From: Macrostomum hystrix
Taxonomy: Eukaryota > Platyhelminthes > Macrostomidae
Reading direction: 5' to 3'
Length of the DNA: 64,000 nucleotides
Assembly: GCA_950097015.1 (NCBI GenBank)
Contig: CATNEN010000011.1
Span: 4,740,501-4,804,500 of the forward strand
Part shown: in pieces, positions 22,640-36,100 of the stretch
Position numbering within the stretch: the stretch's first letter is position 1
Layout of the letters: every line of letters starts with the position of its first letter
The notes under the pieces: generated by a model
The model's input: the letters and a program-made list of their open reading frames with translations, nothing else
Database searches by the model: none
Told to the model about the DNA's origin: nothing
Made by a program: the position numbers and the translations under genes

Positions 22640-24905
22640 CTTCGTGAAAAAAAAGTGAGATTCTTCATGACATTCTTCATGAGATTCTTCATTAGATTCT
22701 TCGTGATATTATCCATGAGATTATCCATGAGATTATCTATGATACTATCCATGAGACGAATCATGAGATTCTTCGTGGGATGAACCATGAGATTCTTTGT
22801 GAGATGAACCATGAGATTCTTTGTGAGATGAACCATGAGATTCTTTGTGAGATGAACCATGAGATTCTTCATGAGATTCATCGTGATATTATCCATGAGA
22901 TTATCCATGAGATTATCTATGATATTATCCATGAGATTATCTATGATATTATCCATGAGATTATCCATGAGATTATCTATGATATTATCCATGAGATTAT
23001 CTATGATATTATCCATGAGATTATCCATGAGATTATCTATGATATTATCCATGAGATTATCTATGATATTATCCATGAGATTATCTATGATATTATCCAT
23101 GAGATTATCCATGAGATTATCTATGATATTATCCATGAGACGAATCATGAGATTCTTCGTGGGATGAACCATGAGATTCTTCGTGGGATGAACCATGAGA
23201 TTCTTCGTGGGATGAATCATGAGATTCTTTGTGAGATGAATCATGAGATTCTTCGTGAGATGAATCATGAGATTCTTCGTGAGATGAATCATGAGATTCT
23301 TCCTGAGATTATCCATAAGATGAATCATGAGATTCTTCGTGAGATGAATCATGAGATTCTTCGTGAGATGAACCATGAGATTCTTCGTGAGATGAATCAT
23401 GAGATTCTTTGTGAGATGAATCATGAGATTCTTCGTGAGATGAATCATGAGATTCTTCGTGAGATGAATCATGAGATTCTTCCTGAGATTATCCATGAGA
23501 TGAATCATGAGATTCTTTGTGAGATGAATCATGAGATTCTTCGTGAGATGAACCATGAGATTCTTCGTAAGATGAATCATGAGATTCTTTGTGAGATGAA
23601 TCATGAGATTCTTCGTGAGATGAATCATGAGATTCTTCGTGAGATGAATCATGAGATTCTTCGTGAGATGAATCATGAGATTCTTCCTGAGATTATCCAT
23701 GAGATGAATCATGAGATTCTTTGTGAGATGAATCATGAGATTCTTCGTGAGATGAACCATGAGATTCTTCGTAAGATGAATCATGAGATTCTTCGTGAGA
23801 TGAACCATGAGATTCTTCGTGAGATGAATCATGAGATTCTTCGTGAGATGAACCATGAGATTCTTCGTGAGATGAATCATGAGATTCTTCGTGAGATGAA
23901 CCATGAGATTCTTCGTGAGATGAATCATGAGACTTTTCGTGAGATGAATCATGAGATTCTTCGTGAGATGAATCATGAGATTCTTTGTGAGATGAATCAT
24001 GAGATTCTTCCTGAGATTATCCACGAGATGAATCATGAGATTCTTCCTGAGATTATCCATGAGATTCTTCATGAGATTCTTCCTGAGATTATCCATGAGA
24101 TGAATCATGAGATTCTTTGTGAGATGAATCATGAGATTCTTTGTGAGATGAATCATGAGATTCTTCGTGAGATGAATCATGAGATTCTTTGTGAGATGAA
24201 TCATGAGATTCTTTGTGAGATGAATCATGAGATTCTTCGTGAGATGAATCATGAGATTCTTCGTGAGATGAACCATGAGATTCTTCGTGAGATGAATCAT
24301 GAGATTCTTTGTGAGATGAACCATGAGATTCTTCGTGAGATGAATCATGAGATTCTTTGTGAGATGAATCATGAGATTCTTCGTGAGATGAATCATGAGA
24401 TTCTTCGTGAGATGAATCATGAGATTCTTCGTGAGATGAATCATGAGATTCTTCGTGAGATGAATCATGAGATTCTTCGTGAGATGAATCATGAGATTCT
24501 TCGTGAGATGAATCATGAGATTCTTCGTGAGATGAATCATGAGATTCTTTGTGAGATGAATCATGAGATTCTTTGTGAGATGAATCATGAGATTCTTCGT
24601 GAGATGAATCATGAGATTCTTCGTGAGATGAACCATGAGATTTTTCGTGAGATGAATCATGAGATTCTTCGTGAGATGAACCATGAGATTCTTCGTGAGA
24701 TGAATCATGAGATTCTTTGTGAGATGAATCATGAGATTCTTTGTGAGATGAATCATGAGATTCTTTGTGAGATGAATCATGAGATTCTTCGTGAGATGAA
24801 TCATGAGATTCTTCCTCAGATTATCCATGAGATGAATCATGAGATTCTTCGTGAGATGAATCATGAGATTCTTCCTGAGATTATCCATGAGATGAATCAT
24901 GACTG
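22640..24905. repeat. 2.3-kb minisatellite of 12-bp modules (24-bp main period)
   Basis: Built from 12-bp modules: GAGATTCTTCGT, GAGATGAATCAT, GAGATTATCCAT and GATATTATCTAT. The dominant pair gives a 24-bp period; the left part (22880-23150) is a separate block of the last two modules. Module length is kept strictly at 12, so both strands stay open: 708 codons on plus and over 750 on minus (reading past the array to 22543). Unit differences change residues freely (Arg/Cys/Pro at one site on plus, Ile/Val on minus) and there is no conserved flank, so these frames are by-products and not genes. Confidence 0.96.
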
Positions 24906-26985
24906 ATTGAATCTCAACTGATTGATTGAGTGACCGGATTAACACTAAGTTATGCACCTGCCAACTTTCTTAACACGAACTGATCATAAGCGAAGCTGTG
25001 TGGAAAAATAATCTATAAAATTCTTATCACCCTACGAGTATTAAGCTTTGCGTTTATGGCATCCCGGGAGTATAATCCCAGACAGGCTTGGCTTAACTGC
25101 CAGATCCCAAACCCGTAATGGATTAGTGGCCTCGCAGATTAAGGAAGTGGTGTGACATTGGTGGAAATCGGCATGCAGAGATTTCACCGGAAATGGCTGA
25201 TTTGCACGACACGCTCGCACAGTACTAACAGCGGCTCTGTCCATTTTTATGAGTTCCTCGACAAGATCCCTATAAGCCTTCTCAATCTATTCTAGATGAT
25301 CATAAAATAATAAGATTTTCGCTAGAAATAAAATTGTTTGGTTAGTTACGTTTTGAGAAAAATGAATATTTAATTTTTATGGATTATTATGCATCATACT
25401 TTTATCGGTTTTAATCGATACTGAAACCAATTGGACTGCTATTCGTATTCTTACATTTTTACATATAGTTAACCAATTTTGCTGCGTACAAAAGACAATA
25501 AAAATGCTTACTAAGAAATGGCGATTTCTAGCTCGCTAGTTTCACAAACAACGATCGTTCATATCATAGTTAGATACTCATAAAGTTATGGGTTAGTGGT
25601 CTCGCAGATTAAGGAAGTGCTATTTATAGTCTTTATAAATCATAAACTGTAGTATTTTTGTTTAATTAAAAGAGGGCTGTTGGCAATGGCACATCATTTG
25701 GTAGCACTAGACGCGCAGGCAGCGAGAAGGCAATTCCGCCCATTCCGCTGACTCCTGAGCACACACTCACACACAGGCGTGTACATCTGCGCCGACTTTC
25801 TCATTCACAGACAGTGTACACTCTCCCTGCTGCCAAGCCCCCAAATGAATGTGGCCTCACCGCTCTGCCACTAATGGTTAATAGAACTACACTTTAATAC
25901 TCAACAAATTTTAGCTTTCATCGAAATTATGAGTACTGTGAAATTAGGAAGTTCTAAATCGTTAATTTTTAAGTAAGTTTGATAGCTTCGGTGTAAACTT
26001 AACGCAAGTCTGCCTTATTCTGTAATTCCCTTTGCTTAATTTCAGTTTTACCGTACAATCCTAACAAAAAAATGCTTGTATGTGACATCAGACGTCAGAA
26101 CTGATGCATCCACTTTCGGAAGCTGATATTCGTGGGTTCAGTAACTCGTTTTGATGTCATTAAATCCATGTCACTCTGTGGCACACAACTCTGTGGCTCT
26201 AATCTTGATTGAATCAAATTGCCCATCTCGAGTTTAACAATTTATAATTCGACTTTGCAATTATTCTAATGACAAACTATAGTTTAAGGGCTTCAAGATA
26301 TTGCAATATAATGCAATCAACTACAAAGACTTTCCCAAAAATGTAAATTGCAATTCCAAATTATTTGAAACTTTCAACCCGCCAAAAGTTGCAGCCCATC
26401 TGATGCCGGCAATGTTTTAGTGGAAAAAAACTGCGTTTTAAATTATGACTTGCAAATTCAGATTCCAAGTCACAGAGCCACAGTGTACAAGCGGTACAGA
26501 CAGATAAACTAGATAAGGTGGGTGACTTGAAAAAATTGCACCCGAAGAAACTGAAATCTAAGAGCAGTTATTCAGTTTTTCAATTAGTAGCGAGAACTTG
26601 CTAACAGGCTTGCAAAGCAATTTTGTCCAAAATGTTTTTAAAAATGTACAGAAGCCTATACAGTGCGCGAAATTAGTATAAATATAAGCGCACACACATT
26701 CAGTTGCAGGTGTGCTATTGTTAATTAGTCAGCGTTTCGGATACATTCCTACACGCGCATGCACACACACTCACTCACACGCAGTCAAGGAAAGTACAAT
26801 TGAACTAATTGTTTAGTGCCATAAACAAGCTTGACACCAGTATAAAACTAATCACTATACCCTGATTGTTGCGCATAAACCTTGCCAACCAAATTCGTAC
26901 ATGGGAAAGCATTTAAGAAGATAATTCATTTCTTACTCTCCAAGGCTACTTACTGACCAAAGCTCATTTATCGAGGTGAGATAAC
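24906..26985. other. Intergenic region with dispersed-repeat fragments
   Basis: No coding exon was recognised. A roughly 30-base segment with TTAGTGG, CTCGCAGATTAAGGAAGTG occurs at 25122-25151 and again at 25590-25620. A stretch at 25760-25870 (ACATCTG..GACTTTCTCATT) is shared with 59205-59240. Both look like pieces of dispersed families. CA-rich simple sequence occurs near 26755-26780. Confidence 0.5.
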
Positions 26986-27048
26986 GACTTGAATATACTT
27001 GAATAGAGTTGAATATACTTGAATAGAGTTGAATATACTTGAATAGAG
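26986..27048. repeat. Short 20-bp tandem repeat
   Basis: Three units of GAATATACTTGAATAGAGTT, ending just before the 17-bp array. Confidence 0.9.
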
Positions 27049-27109
27049 TTGTATTGTTTTTTTTCATTGCATGATTATCATAATAAGCTGTTTGATTTCA
27101 TTTCATTTC

Positions 27110-29272
27110 TCATGTCGAATATATTCTCATGTTGACTCTATTCTCATGTTGACTCTATTCTCATGTTGACTCTATTCTCATGTTGACTCTATTCTCATGC
27201 TGACTCTATTCTCATGTTGACTCTATTCTCATGCTGACTCTGTTCTCATGCTGAGTCCATTCTCCTGCTGACTCTATTCTCATGCTGAGTCTATTCTCAT
27301 GTTGACTCTATTCTCATGTTGACTCTATTCTCATGTTGACTCTATTCTCATGTTGACTCTATTCTCATGTTGACTCTATTCTCATGCTGACTCTATTCTC
27401 ATGTTGACTCTATTCTCATGCTGACTCTATTCTCATGTTGACTCTATTCTCATGCTGAGTCTATTCTCATGTTGACTCTATTCTCATGCTGAGTCTATTC
27501 TCATGTTGACTCTATTCTCATGCTGACTCTATTCTCATGCTGACTCTATTCTCATGTTGACTCTATTCTCATGCTGACTCTGTTCTCATGCTGAGTCCAT
27601 TCTCCTGCTGACTCTATTCTCATGCTGACTCTATTCTCATGCTGAGTCTATTCTCATGCTGACTCTATTCTCATGTTGACTCTATTCTCATGCTGACTCT
27701 ATTCTCATGCTGACTCTATTCTCATGCTGACTCTATTCTCATGCTGACTCTATTCTCATGCTGAGTCTATTCTCATGCTGACTCGATTCTCATGTTGACT
27801 CTATTCTCATGTTGACTCTATTCTCATGCTGACTCTATTCTCATGTTGACTCGATTCTCATGTTGACTCTATTCTCATGCTGACTCTATTCTCATGTTGA
27901 CTCTATTCTCATGTTGACTATATTCTCATGTTGACTCTATTCTCATGCTGACTCTATTCTCATTTTGACTCTATTCTCACGTTGACTCTATTCTCATGCT
28001 GACTCTATTCTCATGTTGACTCTATTCTCATGTTGACTCTATTCTCATGCTGACTCTATTCTCATGTTGACTCTATTCTCATGCTGACTCTATTCTCATT
28101 TTGACTCTATTCTCATGCTGACTCTATTCTCATGTTGACTCTATTCTCATGTTGACTCTATTCTCATGCTGACTCTATTCTCATGTTGACTCTATTCTCA
28201 TGCTGACTCTATTCTCATGTTGACTCTATTCTCATGCTGACTCTATTCTCATTTTGACTCTATTCTCATGCTGACTCTATTCTCATGTTGACTCTATTCT
28301 CATGTTGACTCTATTCTCATGCTGACTCTATTCTCATGTTGACTCTATTCTCATGCTGACTCTATTCTCATGTTGACTCTATTCTCATGCTGACTCTATT
28401 CTCATGCTGACTCTATTCTCATGCTGACTCTATTCTCATGCTGAGTCTATTCTCATGCTGAGTCTATTCTCATGCTGACTCTATTCTCATGCTGACTCTA
28501 TTCTCATGCTGACTCTATTCTCATGCTGACTCTATTCTCATGCTGACTCTATTCTCATGCTGACTCTATTCTTATGTTGATTCTATTCTCATGTTGACTC
28601 TATTCTCATGCTGACTCTATTCTCATGCTGACTCTATTCTCATGCTGACTCTATTCTCATGTCCAATCTGTTCTCATTTTAACTCTATTCTCATGCTGAC
28701 TCTGTTCTTATGTTGATTCTATTCTCATGTTGACTCTATTCTCATGCTGACTCTATTCTCATGCTGACTCTATTCTCATGCTGACTCTATTCTCATGTCC
28801 AATCTGTTCTCATTTTAACTCTATTCTCATGCTGACTCTGTTCTTATGTTGATTCTATTCTCATGTTGACTCTATTCTCATGCTGACTCTATTCTCATGC
28901 TGACTCTATTCTCATGCTGACTCTATTCTCATGCTGACTCTATTCGCATGTCCAATCTGTTCTCATTTTAACTCTATTCTCATGCTGACTCTGTTCTTAT
29001 GTTGATTCTATTCTCATGTTGACTCTATTCTCATGCTGACTCTATTCTCATGCTGACTCTATTCTCATGCTGACTCTATTCTCATGTTCAATCTATTCGC
29101 ATGTTCAATCTGTTCTCATTTTAACTCTATTCTCATGTTGACTCTATTCTCATGCTGACTCTATTCTCATGCTGACTCTATTCTCATGCTGACTCTATTC
29201 TCATGCTGACTCTGTTCTTATGTTGATTCTATTCTCATGCTGACTCTATTCTCATGTTGACTCTATTCTCAT
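27110..29272. repeat. 2.2-kb minisatellite, 17-bp units
   Basis: About 127 units of TCTATTCTCATGCTGAC with a GTTGAC variant. From about 28560 to 29230 a higher-order block repeats about four times: TCTTATGTTGATTC, then several normal units, then CATGTCCAATCTG, then CTCATTTTAAC. Confidence 0.97.
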
Positions 29273-30775
29273 TGGACTCCTTGTCGCGTCCCTAACTGAT
29301 TTCGTCTCTCAGTAAAGATGAAGTCGCAAACCAGTGGGGAAATGTTCGGTGACTCTTTGTTTCGCAAAAAGTTATAATTAAACAAAAAACTTTGCGTCCC
29401 TAAAAAGACTACTTAAATATGTCGTTATCTCTTACAAAGCAGCTATAGCTTTGTTTAAATTAGATTTTTTCTTCTAAAAAAGAAGCATTATGCATTTGGA
29501 AAAGATAACAAGATTGATAAGCTTCTGTGAGCCGCTCACTCCGTTCGTTTCTAAATCAAATCCAGCGACAATAACACACTGATTATTAACATTGTAATCA
29601 ACTTGGAAACTGAGAAACTAAAAAATAACAGATTTGTTATGTCGGTGACGTTTGACACTATAGTTGTATAGAGGCTCATTTACGTCTCTACAAACAACAG
29701 ACTAAAGCTCATATCAGCATGACTAATCCTGATTGCCTCACGACCATTTTTACAGCTCTTAATAGCCTTCGAGAAACTGCAAATACTCCTATTGGGTATC
29801 GCTGATATGAAACAAGAGAATGAACCTGGGGCCTAAAAAAGCACAGTAATACGTGCTCTCTCTTCGGTTCTTCTTCGCTTCGAATTTGTACCAGTTTTTT
29901 TCAGCTTTTTTACTGCAGACAAAGAAAGATTATATATTCGTTACTAGACACTGATTTGTATCGTGCCTTTTTCTTGGAATTTCAAGGTTTCTTAGGGCAC
30001 ATTCTACTTGTATATGCCGTGACACAATTTATTTTTTATTTCGGTGATTAATTTTGTGCCACCTTGTTGTCTACTTATTTAGGTGTACTGAATCGACTTT
30101 GATTTAATAGTACAATGTAGAAGTGTTTTCCGCAGGCCGAGATATTCCTTGTTCGAATATGTCTATGGTACAAAGCAACATAGCTGGGACGTTAAAATTC
30201 GGAAAATTCTATACGAGTCTTTTAGCCATAGACAAGTGAACAAACAAAGCTAATTACGGTTGGTGAGACCTACTGACAAGGACTTCTATATAATAGCACG
30301 CTATCCAATTATGTAGAAGTCCTTGCCTTCTGAGAAGCAACCAGAGTAGATCATTGTAAATCAATTCAATATCTAAATATTGTACAACGGCACAATCAGT
30401 GAGTTTTAGCCTGAAAACGAAAAACTCATTCGCGTACAAAAAAGACAAAATCAACTTTACTAAAGTGTTATAGCCTTTTGCGAGCTTTAGGATAAAGATT
30501 AAAGTAGTTATATATTTTTTTCTGTTTCTCGCAAGCGAGGCAAAAGGCCTTATCTAACCCATGAGTAAGTAATTCACATCCCACTCTATTTTATCTGGGA
30601 AAAACAACAGCACGTGTTATTCCATCCCAGAGTCTACAAAGATCCCAAATTGATAAGAGCAAGTTTTACTACGAGCTATAATACAGGCTCACGAAGCAGG
30701 GATCAGAAATTGTAGTTTTTGCTGTTTTTTATCTAGTTAAGGCCCTGCAATACGAGCTACACTGTAAACACACTG
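29273..30775. other. Unassigned intergenic sequence
   Basis: AT-rich, with no supported gene. It holds one short inverted repeat near 30276-30327, listed separately. Confidence 0.5.
30276..30327. repeat. Short inverted repeat (hairpin)
   Basis: CAAGGACTTCTA and its complement TAGAAGTCCTTG flank a 25-30 base spacer; inner bases (TATAAT / ATTATG) extend the pairing imperfectly. Confidence 0.6.
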
Positions 30776-31608
30776 GCATGGCTTTAGATTGTCATGGCTT
30801 CAGATTGTCATGGCTTCAGATTGGCATGGCTTTAGATTGTCATGGCTTCAGATTGTCATGGCTTCAGATTGTCATGGCTTCAGATTGTCATGGCTTTAGA
30901 TTGTCATGGCTTCAGATTGTCATGGCTTCAGATTGTCATTGCTTCAGATTGTCATGGCTTTAGATTGTCATGGCTTCAGATTGTCATGGCTTCAGATTGG
31001 CATGGCTTTAGATTGTCATGGCTTCAGATTGGCATGGCTTCAGATTGTCATGGCTTCAGATTGTCATGGCTTCAGATTGTCATGGCTTCAGATTGGCATG
31101 GCTTTAGATTGTCATGGCTTCAGATTGTCATGGCTTCAGATTGTCATGGCTTCAGATTGTCATGGCTTCAGATTGTCATGGCTTCAGATTGTCATGGCTT
31201 CAGATTGTCATGGCTTCAGATTGTCGTGGCTTCAGATTGTCATGGCTTCAGATTGTCATGGCTTCAGATTGGCATGGCTTTAGATTGTCATGGCTTCAGA
31301 TTGTCATGGCTTCAGATTGTCATGGCTTCAGATTGTCATGGCTTCAGATTGGCATGGCTTTAGATTGTCATGGCTTCAGATTGTCATGGCTTCAGATTGT
31401 CATGGCTTCAGATTGGCATGGCTTTAGATTGTCATGGCTTCAGATTGTCATGGCTTCAGATTGTCATGGCTTCAGATTGTCATGGCTTCAGATTGTCATG
31501 GCTTCAGATTGGCATGGCTTTAGATTGTCATGGCTTCAGATTGTCATGGCTTCAGATTGTCTTGGCTTCAGATTGTCATGGCTTCAGATTGTCATGGCTT
31601 CAGATTGT
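30776..31608. repeat. 16-bp minisatellite
   Basis: About 52 units of ATGGCTTCAGATTGTC. Variants TTGGC and CTTTAG recur every 5-8 units, so higher-order blocks of roughly 80-110 bp are visible. Overlapping frames (up to 186 codons) are repeat artefacts. Confidence 0.96.
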
Positions 31609-32125
31609 AACGTTAGCGGTTTTTACCTTCTGATCCCAGAAAAAAATATTTTTGCTAAAAACCATGAAAACTAGCAGCGACCGGTTTAAAAAAAGCATAA
31701 AATCCATAATTGACCAATTCACTATCTTTGATGTAATAACTGTGCGCAAAAAACCATAGTCATGGTCTGTTTGATGGCCAAATAAAATGTTTATTTCAGT
31801 TTTAGAGGTAATTACTGGCATTCAACAGCTCTAGAGGGTGCATGAAGGAAGGAAAGCACAGCTATACTATAGGCTGGGTAACACTTATGGCCTCGCATAA
31901 TTCCTATATAGGCAGGAATTCGAATCAAGGTCAAACCCGACGATGCATTCCAAAAAATCCCAAGCCAACATGCTAGCACAGTTTTGTTAGTTTCAAAGTT
32001 GGAATGTATGTATATACAGGCCTTAGATGTTCGTTCGTTAACATGACAGACAGGCCGACACATTGCTAAGATCTTGGCTTGAACAAGCAGTCCAAGTCAT
32101 CTGTGATAATGTGATTCTGGCTAAA
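31609..32125. other. Unassigned sequence with a tRNA-like fragment
   Basis: No gene was recognised. Around 31877-31935 the motifs TTATGGCCTCGCATAATTCC and AGGAATTCGAATCAAGG resemble worn A- and B-box regions, possibly an old SINE of another family. Confidence 0.35.
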
Positions 32126-32720
32126 ATAGGTGTCGACAGAAAGGCTCCGAATTTCGGCCAACTTACCCACATTCACTTTACTTTTCTCATCTCCCGAGTC
32201 TCAATCCAGCCGCGTCTCTCCTGTGTCTCATCTCTCCTGTGTCTCATTTCTCTCGTGTCTCATCTCTCCTGTGTCTCATTTCTCTCGTGTCTCATCTCTC
32301 CTGTGTCTCATTTCTCTCGTGTGTGTCATCTCTCCCGTGTCTCATCTCTCTTGTATATAATCTATACTGTGTCTCATCTCTTCTGTGTCTCATTTCTCTC
32401 GTGTCTCATCTCTCCTGTGTCTCATTTCTCTCGTGTCTCATTTCTCTCGTGTCTCATCTCTCCTGTGTCTCATTTCTCTCCTGTGTCTCATCTCTCCCGT
32501 GTCTCATCTCTCTTGTATATCATCTCTCCTGTGTCTCATCTCTCCTGTGTCTTATTTCTCTCCCGTGTCTAATTTCTCTCATGTCTCATCTCCCCGCCTG
32601 TCTCATCTCTCCCCCTGTCTCATCTCTCATCTCTCCCATTTTTTATCTATCCACTGTCCATTCGAGCCGCTATCATTCCTTGATTCTGTCTATAAGAAAT
32701 GTTAATTTAAGGTTCTGAGC
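32126..32720. mobile_element. Degraded relative of the hAT MITE with expanded inner repeat
   Basis: The left flank (AGGTGTCGACAGAAAGG, then CTCC, AATTTCGGCC and CCCACATTCAC) and right flank (GAGCCGCTATCATTCC, then TTCTGTCTATAAG) align in order with the inner flanks of the element at 21364. The ends are too worn to define a target duplication. Confidence 0.55.
32210..32640. repeat. 14/15-bp minisatellite TCTCCTGTGTCTCAT
   Basis: About 29 units of TCTCCTGTGTCTCA / TTTCTCTCGTGTCTCA type, very close in sequence to the array inside the hAT MITE at 21440. A block containing TTGTATAT recurs at about 32350 and 32512. Confidence 0.9.
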
Positions 32721-32894
32721 TCATTGGACAAATGCAATCGCCACTAAAAGAGAAACTGGTTCATTGTGCCTGCGATGCTACTGTGATGACACGCGCTTTA
32801 TTTTTGTGCTAGCAAGCGTTAGGTACCCTTATTACTACAATGTGTGTGCATGAAGTGAAGGAAGTTCCAGTTTTGTCACCCATATCCTTCTGGC

Positions 32895-33060
32895 GCGGCT
32901 CTCATTGGCTGTGCTCGGCTGACCCCGCCCCGCCTCATCCTCCTCGGGCCCGTGCTGCCCCCGCTCGAACTGTGTGCTGTGCGAGGCCGAACTTCTCTTC
33001 CTTCCATTTTAATTTCAAGCCCACCCCTCCCCGGCCTAAGACTATCGGCTATAAACCCAC
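32895..33060 (+). promoter_or_regulatory. Likely SoxD promoter
   Basis: An inverted CCAAT box (ATTGG, about 32904), a GC box (CCCCGCCCCGCC, about 32924) and TATAAA (about 33050) precede the first SoxD coding exon by 130-290 bases, in a locally GC-rich patch. Confidence 0.5.
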
Positions 33061-33183
33061 AAACATCCCTCCGTCACCTTCTGGCGCATTGTTTTCCGCA
33101 TTTTAATTCCTTCAATTTCGTAACTTCGGCTCAGTTTTCTCGAATTGGATTATCCGTCCAAAACCGTTTAATCCATTCGCGCA

Positions 33184-36100
33184 ATGCAGGCTTGCTGCCC
33201 GATTATGTCTTCTAAACGTAAGACCTCAGCGCCCAGCAAGCTCTATCTGAACAGCGCAGCCAAGTCCGTTACAGCACCAACGGCCCATCAGGCCACATAC
33301 CAGCAATCCTCAGCCTCACCAACTGGTGCAAACAGCTATTCCGAGACCGACCAGCCGAAGCACAAGATGTCACCCACACTGGCTCAGGGCTCCGGTGAAC
33401 TATTGCCGACTTCGGCTACACCTGGCCAGGTGGTTCTCTGGCTAAGCGAGTCCTGCTTTGCCGACCTGGCCGCCGCTGATCAGCTAGCCTACCTGGATGA
33501 GCTGATGAATCAGTTGGGCAATTTGCGAGGCAGCGTAGCCTGCAGGGCGGCGGTGAGTGCCTTTTGATATTTGTCGGTGCCTCCTAATTAATTTGGCTAA
33601 TTATACTTGTTGACGGCTCGCATTCGCACTCTACAGATAAGAGCAGAGAGTAATTATCTCAATTACAACCAAGACTTAATTGTTCCAGGTGTCATATCAT
33701 CGCCGTTACTATTATTCTAGCGGTGCAAAAATTAATTGTTTTTTAATATTAGCTAGTTCGTGTTTTGGCTCATATGCTTTCTGAGTGCATCAGTACGTAC
33801 CTAAGTTCTGCACGTGCATCCAGAACTCGATTTGTGGTCCCTGTCGTATTTACTTACAGTCCCATCTGCTCTGCAGCAGCACTGTTTACATAAATAGCTT
33901 GGCTGAAAAATTGTCGCAATTTTCTTTCGACACTGTCTGCTCTTGGCCTACTTAGTCCTTCGCGCTTCTGGGGGTCTGAATTTTGCCGTGAGAAAAACGC
34001 GATCGGTTTTTATCAATCATCTATATAGCTTTCATCTATTTTATTGAGGTACCTTCTATCATGCTTTCAATAGAATTTTTTGTTGCATTTAGATATTCAA
34101 ATATTCTATTCGATCTAATCTAAGCATTGCTGTAACAGAGCTACTCAATTTCTTAAACAAATCTTTGTGAAAGCCTAAAAAACCAAAATCCTTTAAGCAA
34201 TAATAGATACGAAGAGAGAGAGATACATCGCAGGCCTGATTGTAACAATTTTTTATATCCACGTTTCACAATAGCTGATTTGTTCTGCGAATTCGTGTGC
34301 CCGATTAAAAAACTGAACTGTGTAACTGAAATGACGTTTCGACTGTCTTACCTGCCTAAACGGTGTAACACACAAGCTCAGTAAAAATGAACCCGATAAA
34401 TAGCTACTTATTTGGAGCTGCATAAACAGCATTGTTGAATGTATTAGGTCCATTTGCACTGCAAGCACGCAGTTGAGAATGGCATTCGATTTGAAAACTA
34501 TTTTCAACTGGAACCAGGATACAGGATTATGCAAAGTTTTCGCTTTGCTACAATTATTTAATAGCTACAGCTAAAATAGCAAAGCTCAACTTTGAATATA
34601 AAGTTGCGACTGCAAAAGCTCTCTTAGTATATGGTGCCTTAAGAAGTTGTGAGCTAAATCAAACAATTTCAGACTAACTTTCCCTCTGAATATAGAGTTT
34701 GCTATAATTACTTGTCATTACTTACTATTACTAAGGTAGAATTTTGCGAGGTAAACAAAACGTGGCAAGGGTTGCTAAAATTGACGATTAAGTTTCTTGG
34801 ATTACCCTTTGTGGAAACATTATAGTACTCGTATCATTCCAAAGAAAATGTTCGGTTAAAATTTCAGATTACTTAATCGCACAATTTTGATATAAAGATT
34901 CGACTGTATGACTCAGTGTAAAGGACTAACTGATTGTAAACAACCATGCATACATTTCATTGTTCAGCAAGCAATCAGAAATTTCATCAGAGCCTAGAGG
35001 ACGTAAAGATATTTATTAGGTTTATCGGACAATGAACCAGTTTTATTTGGTTGGACTATGAGAGACAATATACAAGAACACGAAGAACAACGTGAGCTGT
35101 CAGAGTCACGTACAGGAGGAATTTTGAAGACAAAGTTGAATTGAAAGAAGAGAAAATTAGAACAGAGCTTTTTGTTTACCACCCGGCATGATAACAGATT
35201 TTCGGTCCGCACGCATAGGTCCCGAAAGCAAGTGCGGCAGAAGTGCTGAGTCACCTCACCGCCGTTGTTCATCTCGCTCGCTCGTCTTCCGCAACATTAA
35301 AGAAATCTTCCTATCTATAGATAAGGACCAGTTTGACGTGGCCATATGCTCAAACAATATAAATATGCTCAACTCATCGTGGAAGGGAAGGGTGGTAGAT
35401 TCTTCAATTCGAGTCGAGGGAGGGACCTCATCCGTGCTGCTCAGCTTATTGCCCGATGTGTCCTCGATTTCCTCCCCGGGGATAGAACTAGAAGCATCCC
35501 GGACTCAATTTTGCTCGAGGAGCATGAGCACACTGAAGCTGCAGATCTTTATTGTGATGTGTCATCCAAAATACTGCATTGCCTAGGCTATGCCAGTTCT
35601 CCCTCTTTCAGGTGACATATGGGGCACATTTCTTGTGCTCATTTCGGGAATCTGAAATTGGGGAAATATTATATGGCAGGTTTTGTGCTCATTCGAGTTC
35701 ATTCCCCAACCAATGCTCATCTGCAGCTGCGTGGCTGCTACAGTGGTTTTATGACCACTTTCTCTGCCACTCTCCTGTACAGCTAAAATAATAGTTTACA
35801 GTCTTAGGCCTAATATTCAATGCTGGCTTTGTTATAGGAGCTCAGGACTAAAACCTTTGTCTGGGACCATTCAACAATAAATATTATGATTAGTAGGCTA
35901 TAATTAAATACTATGACAGATCCGTGTGTGGTAATTCGATCTTGTCCCATTTCCTTCTGACAAACTTTTGGGTATAATAGCTAACCTCCACCTGCCGCTG
36001 CACAGGTTTCACGCAGGTAACCAGGCCCTATAATTTCAGCTTCCAAGATCGCAAACATGATCATATACGCGAGTCTATAAGTAGACGCATGTCGACTGTT

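Noticed and set aside
22543-24957. 804- and 708-codon antiparallel open frames
   Set aside because: Both lie in a 12/24-bp tandem array; unit variants change residues freely and no non-repetitive conserved domain flanks them.
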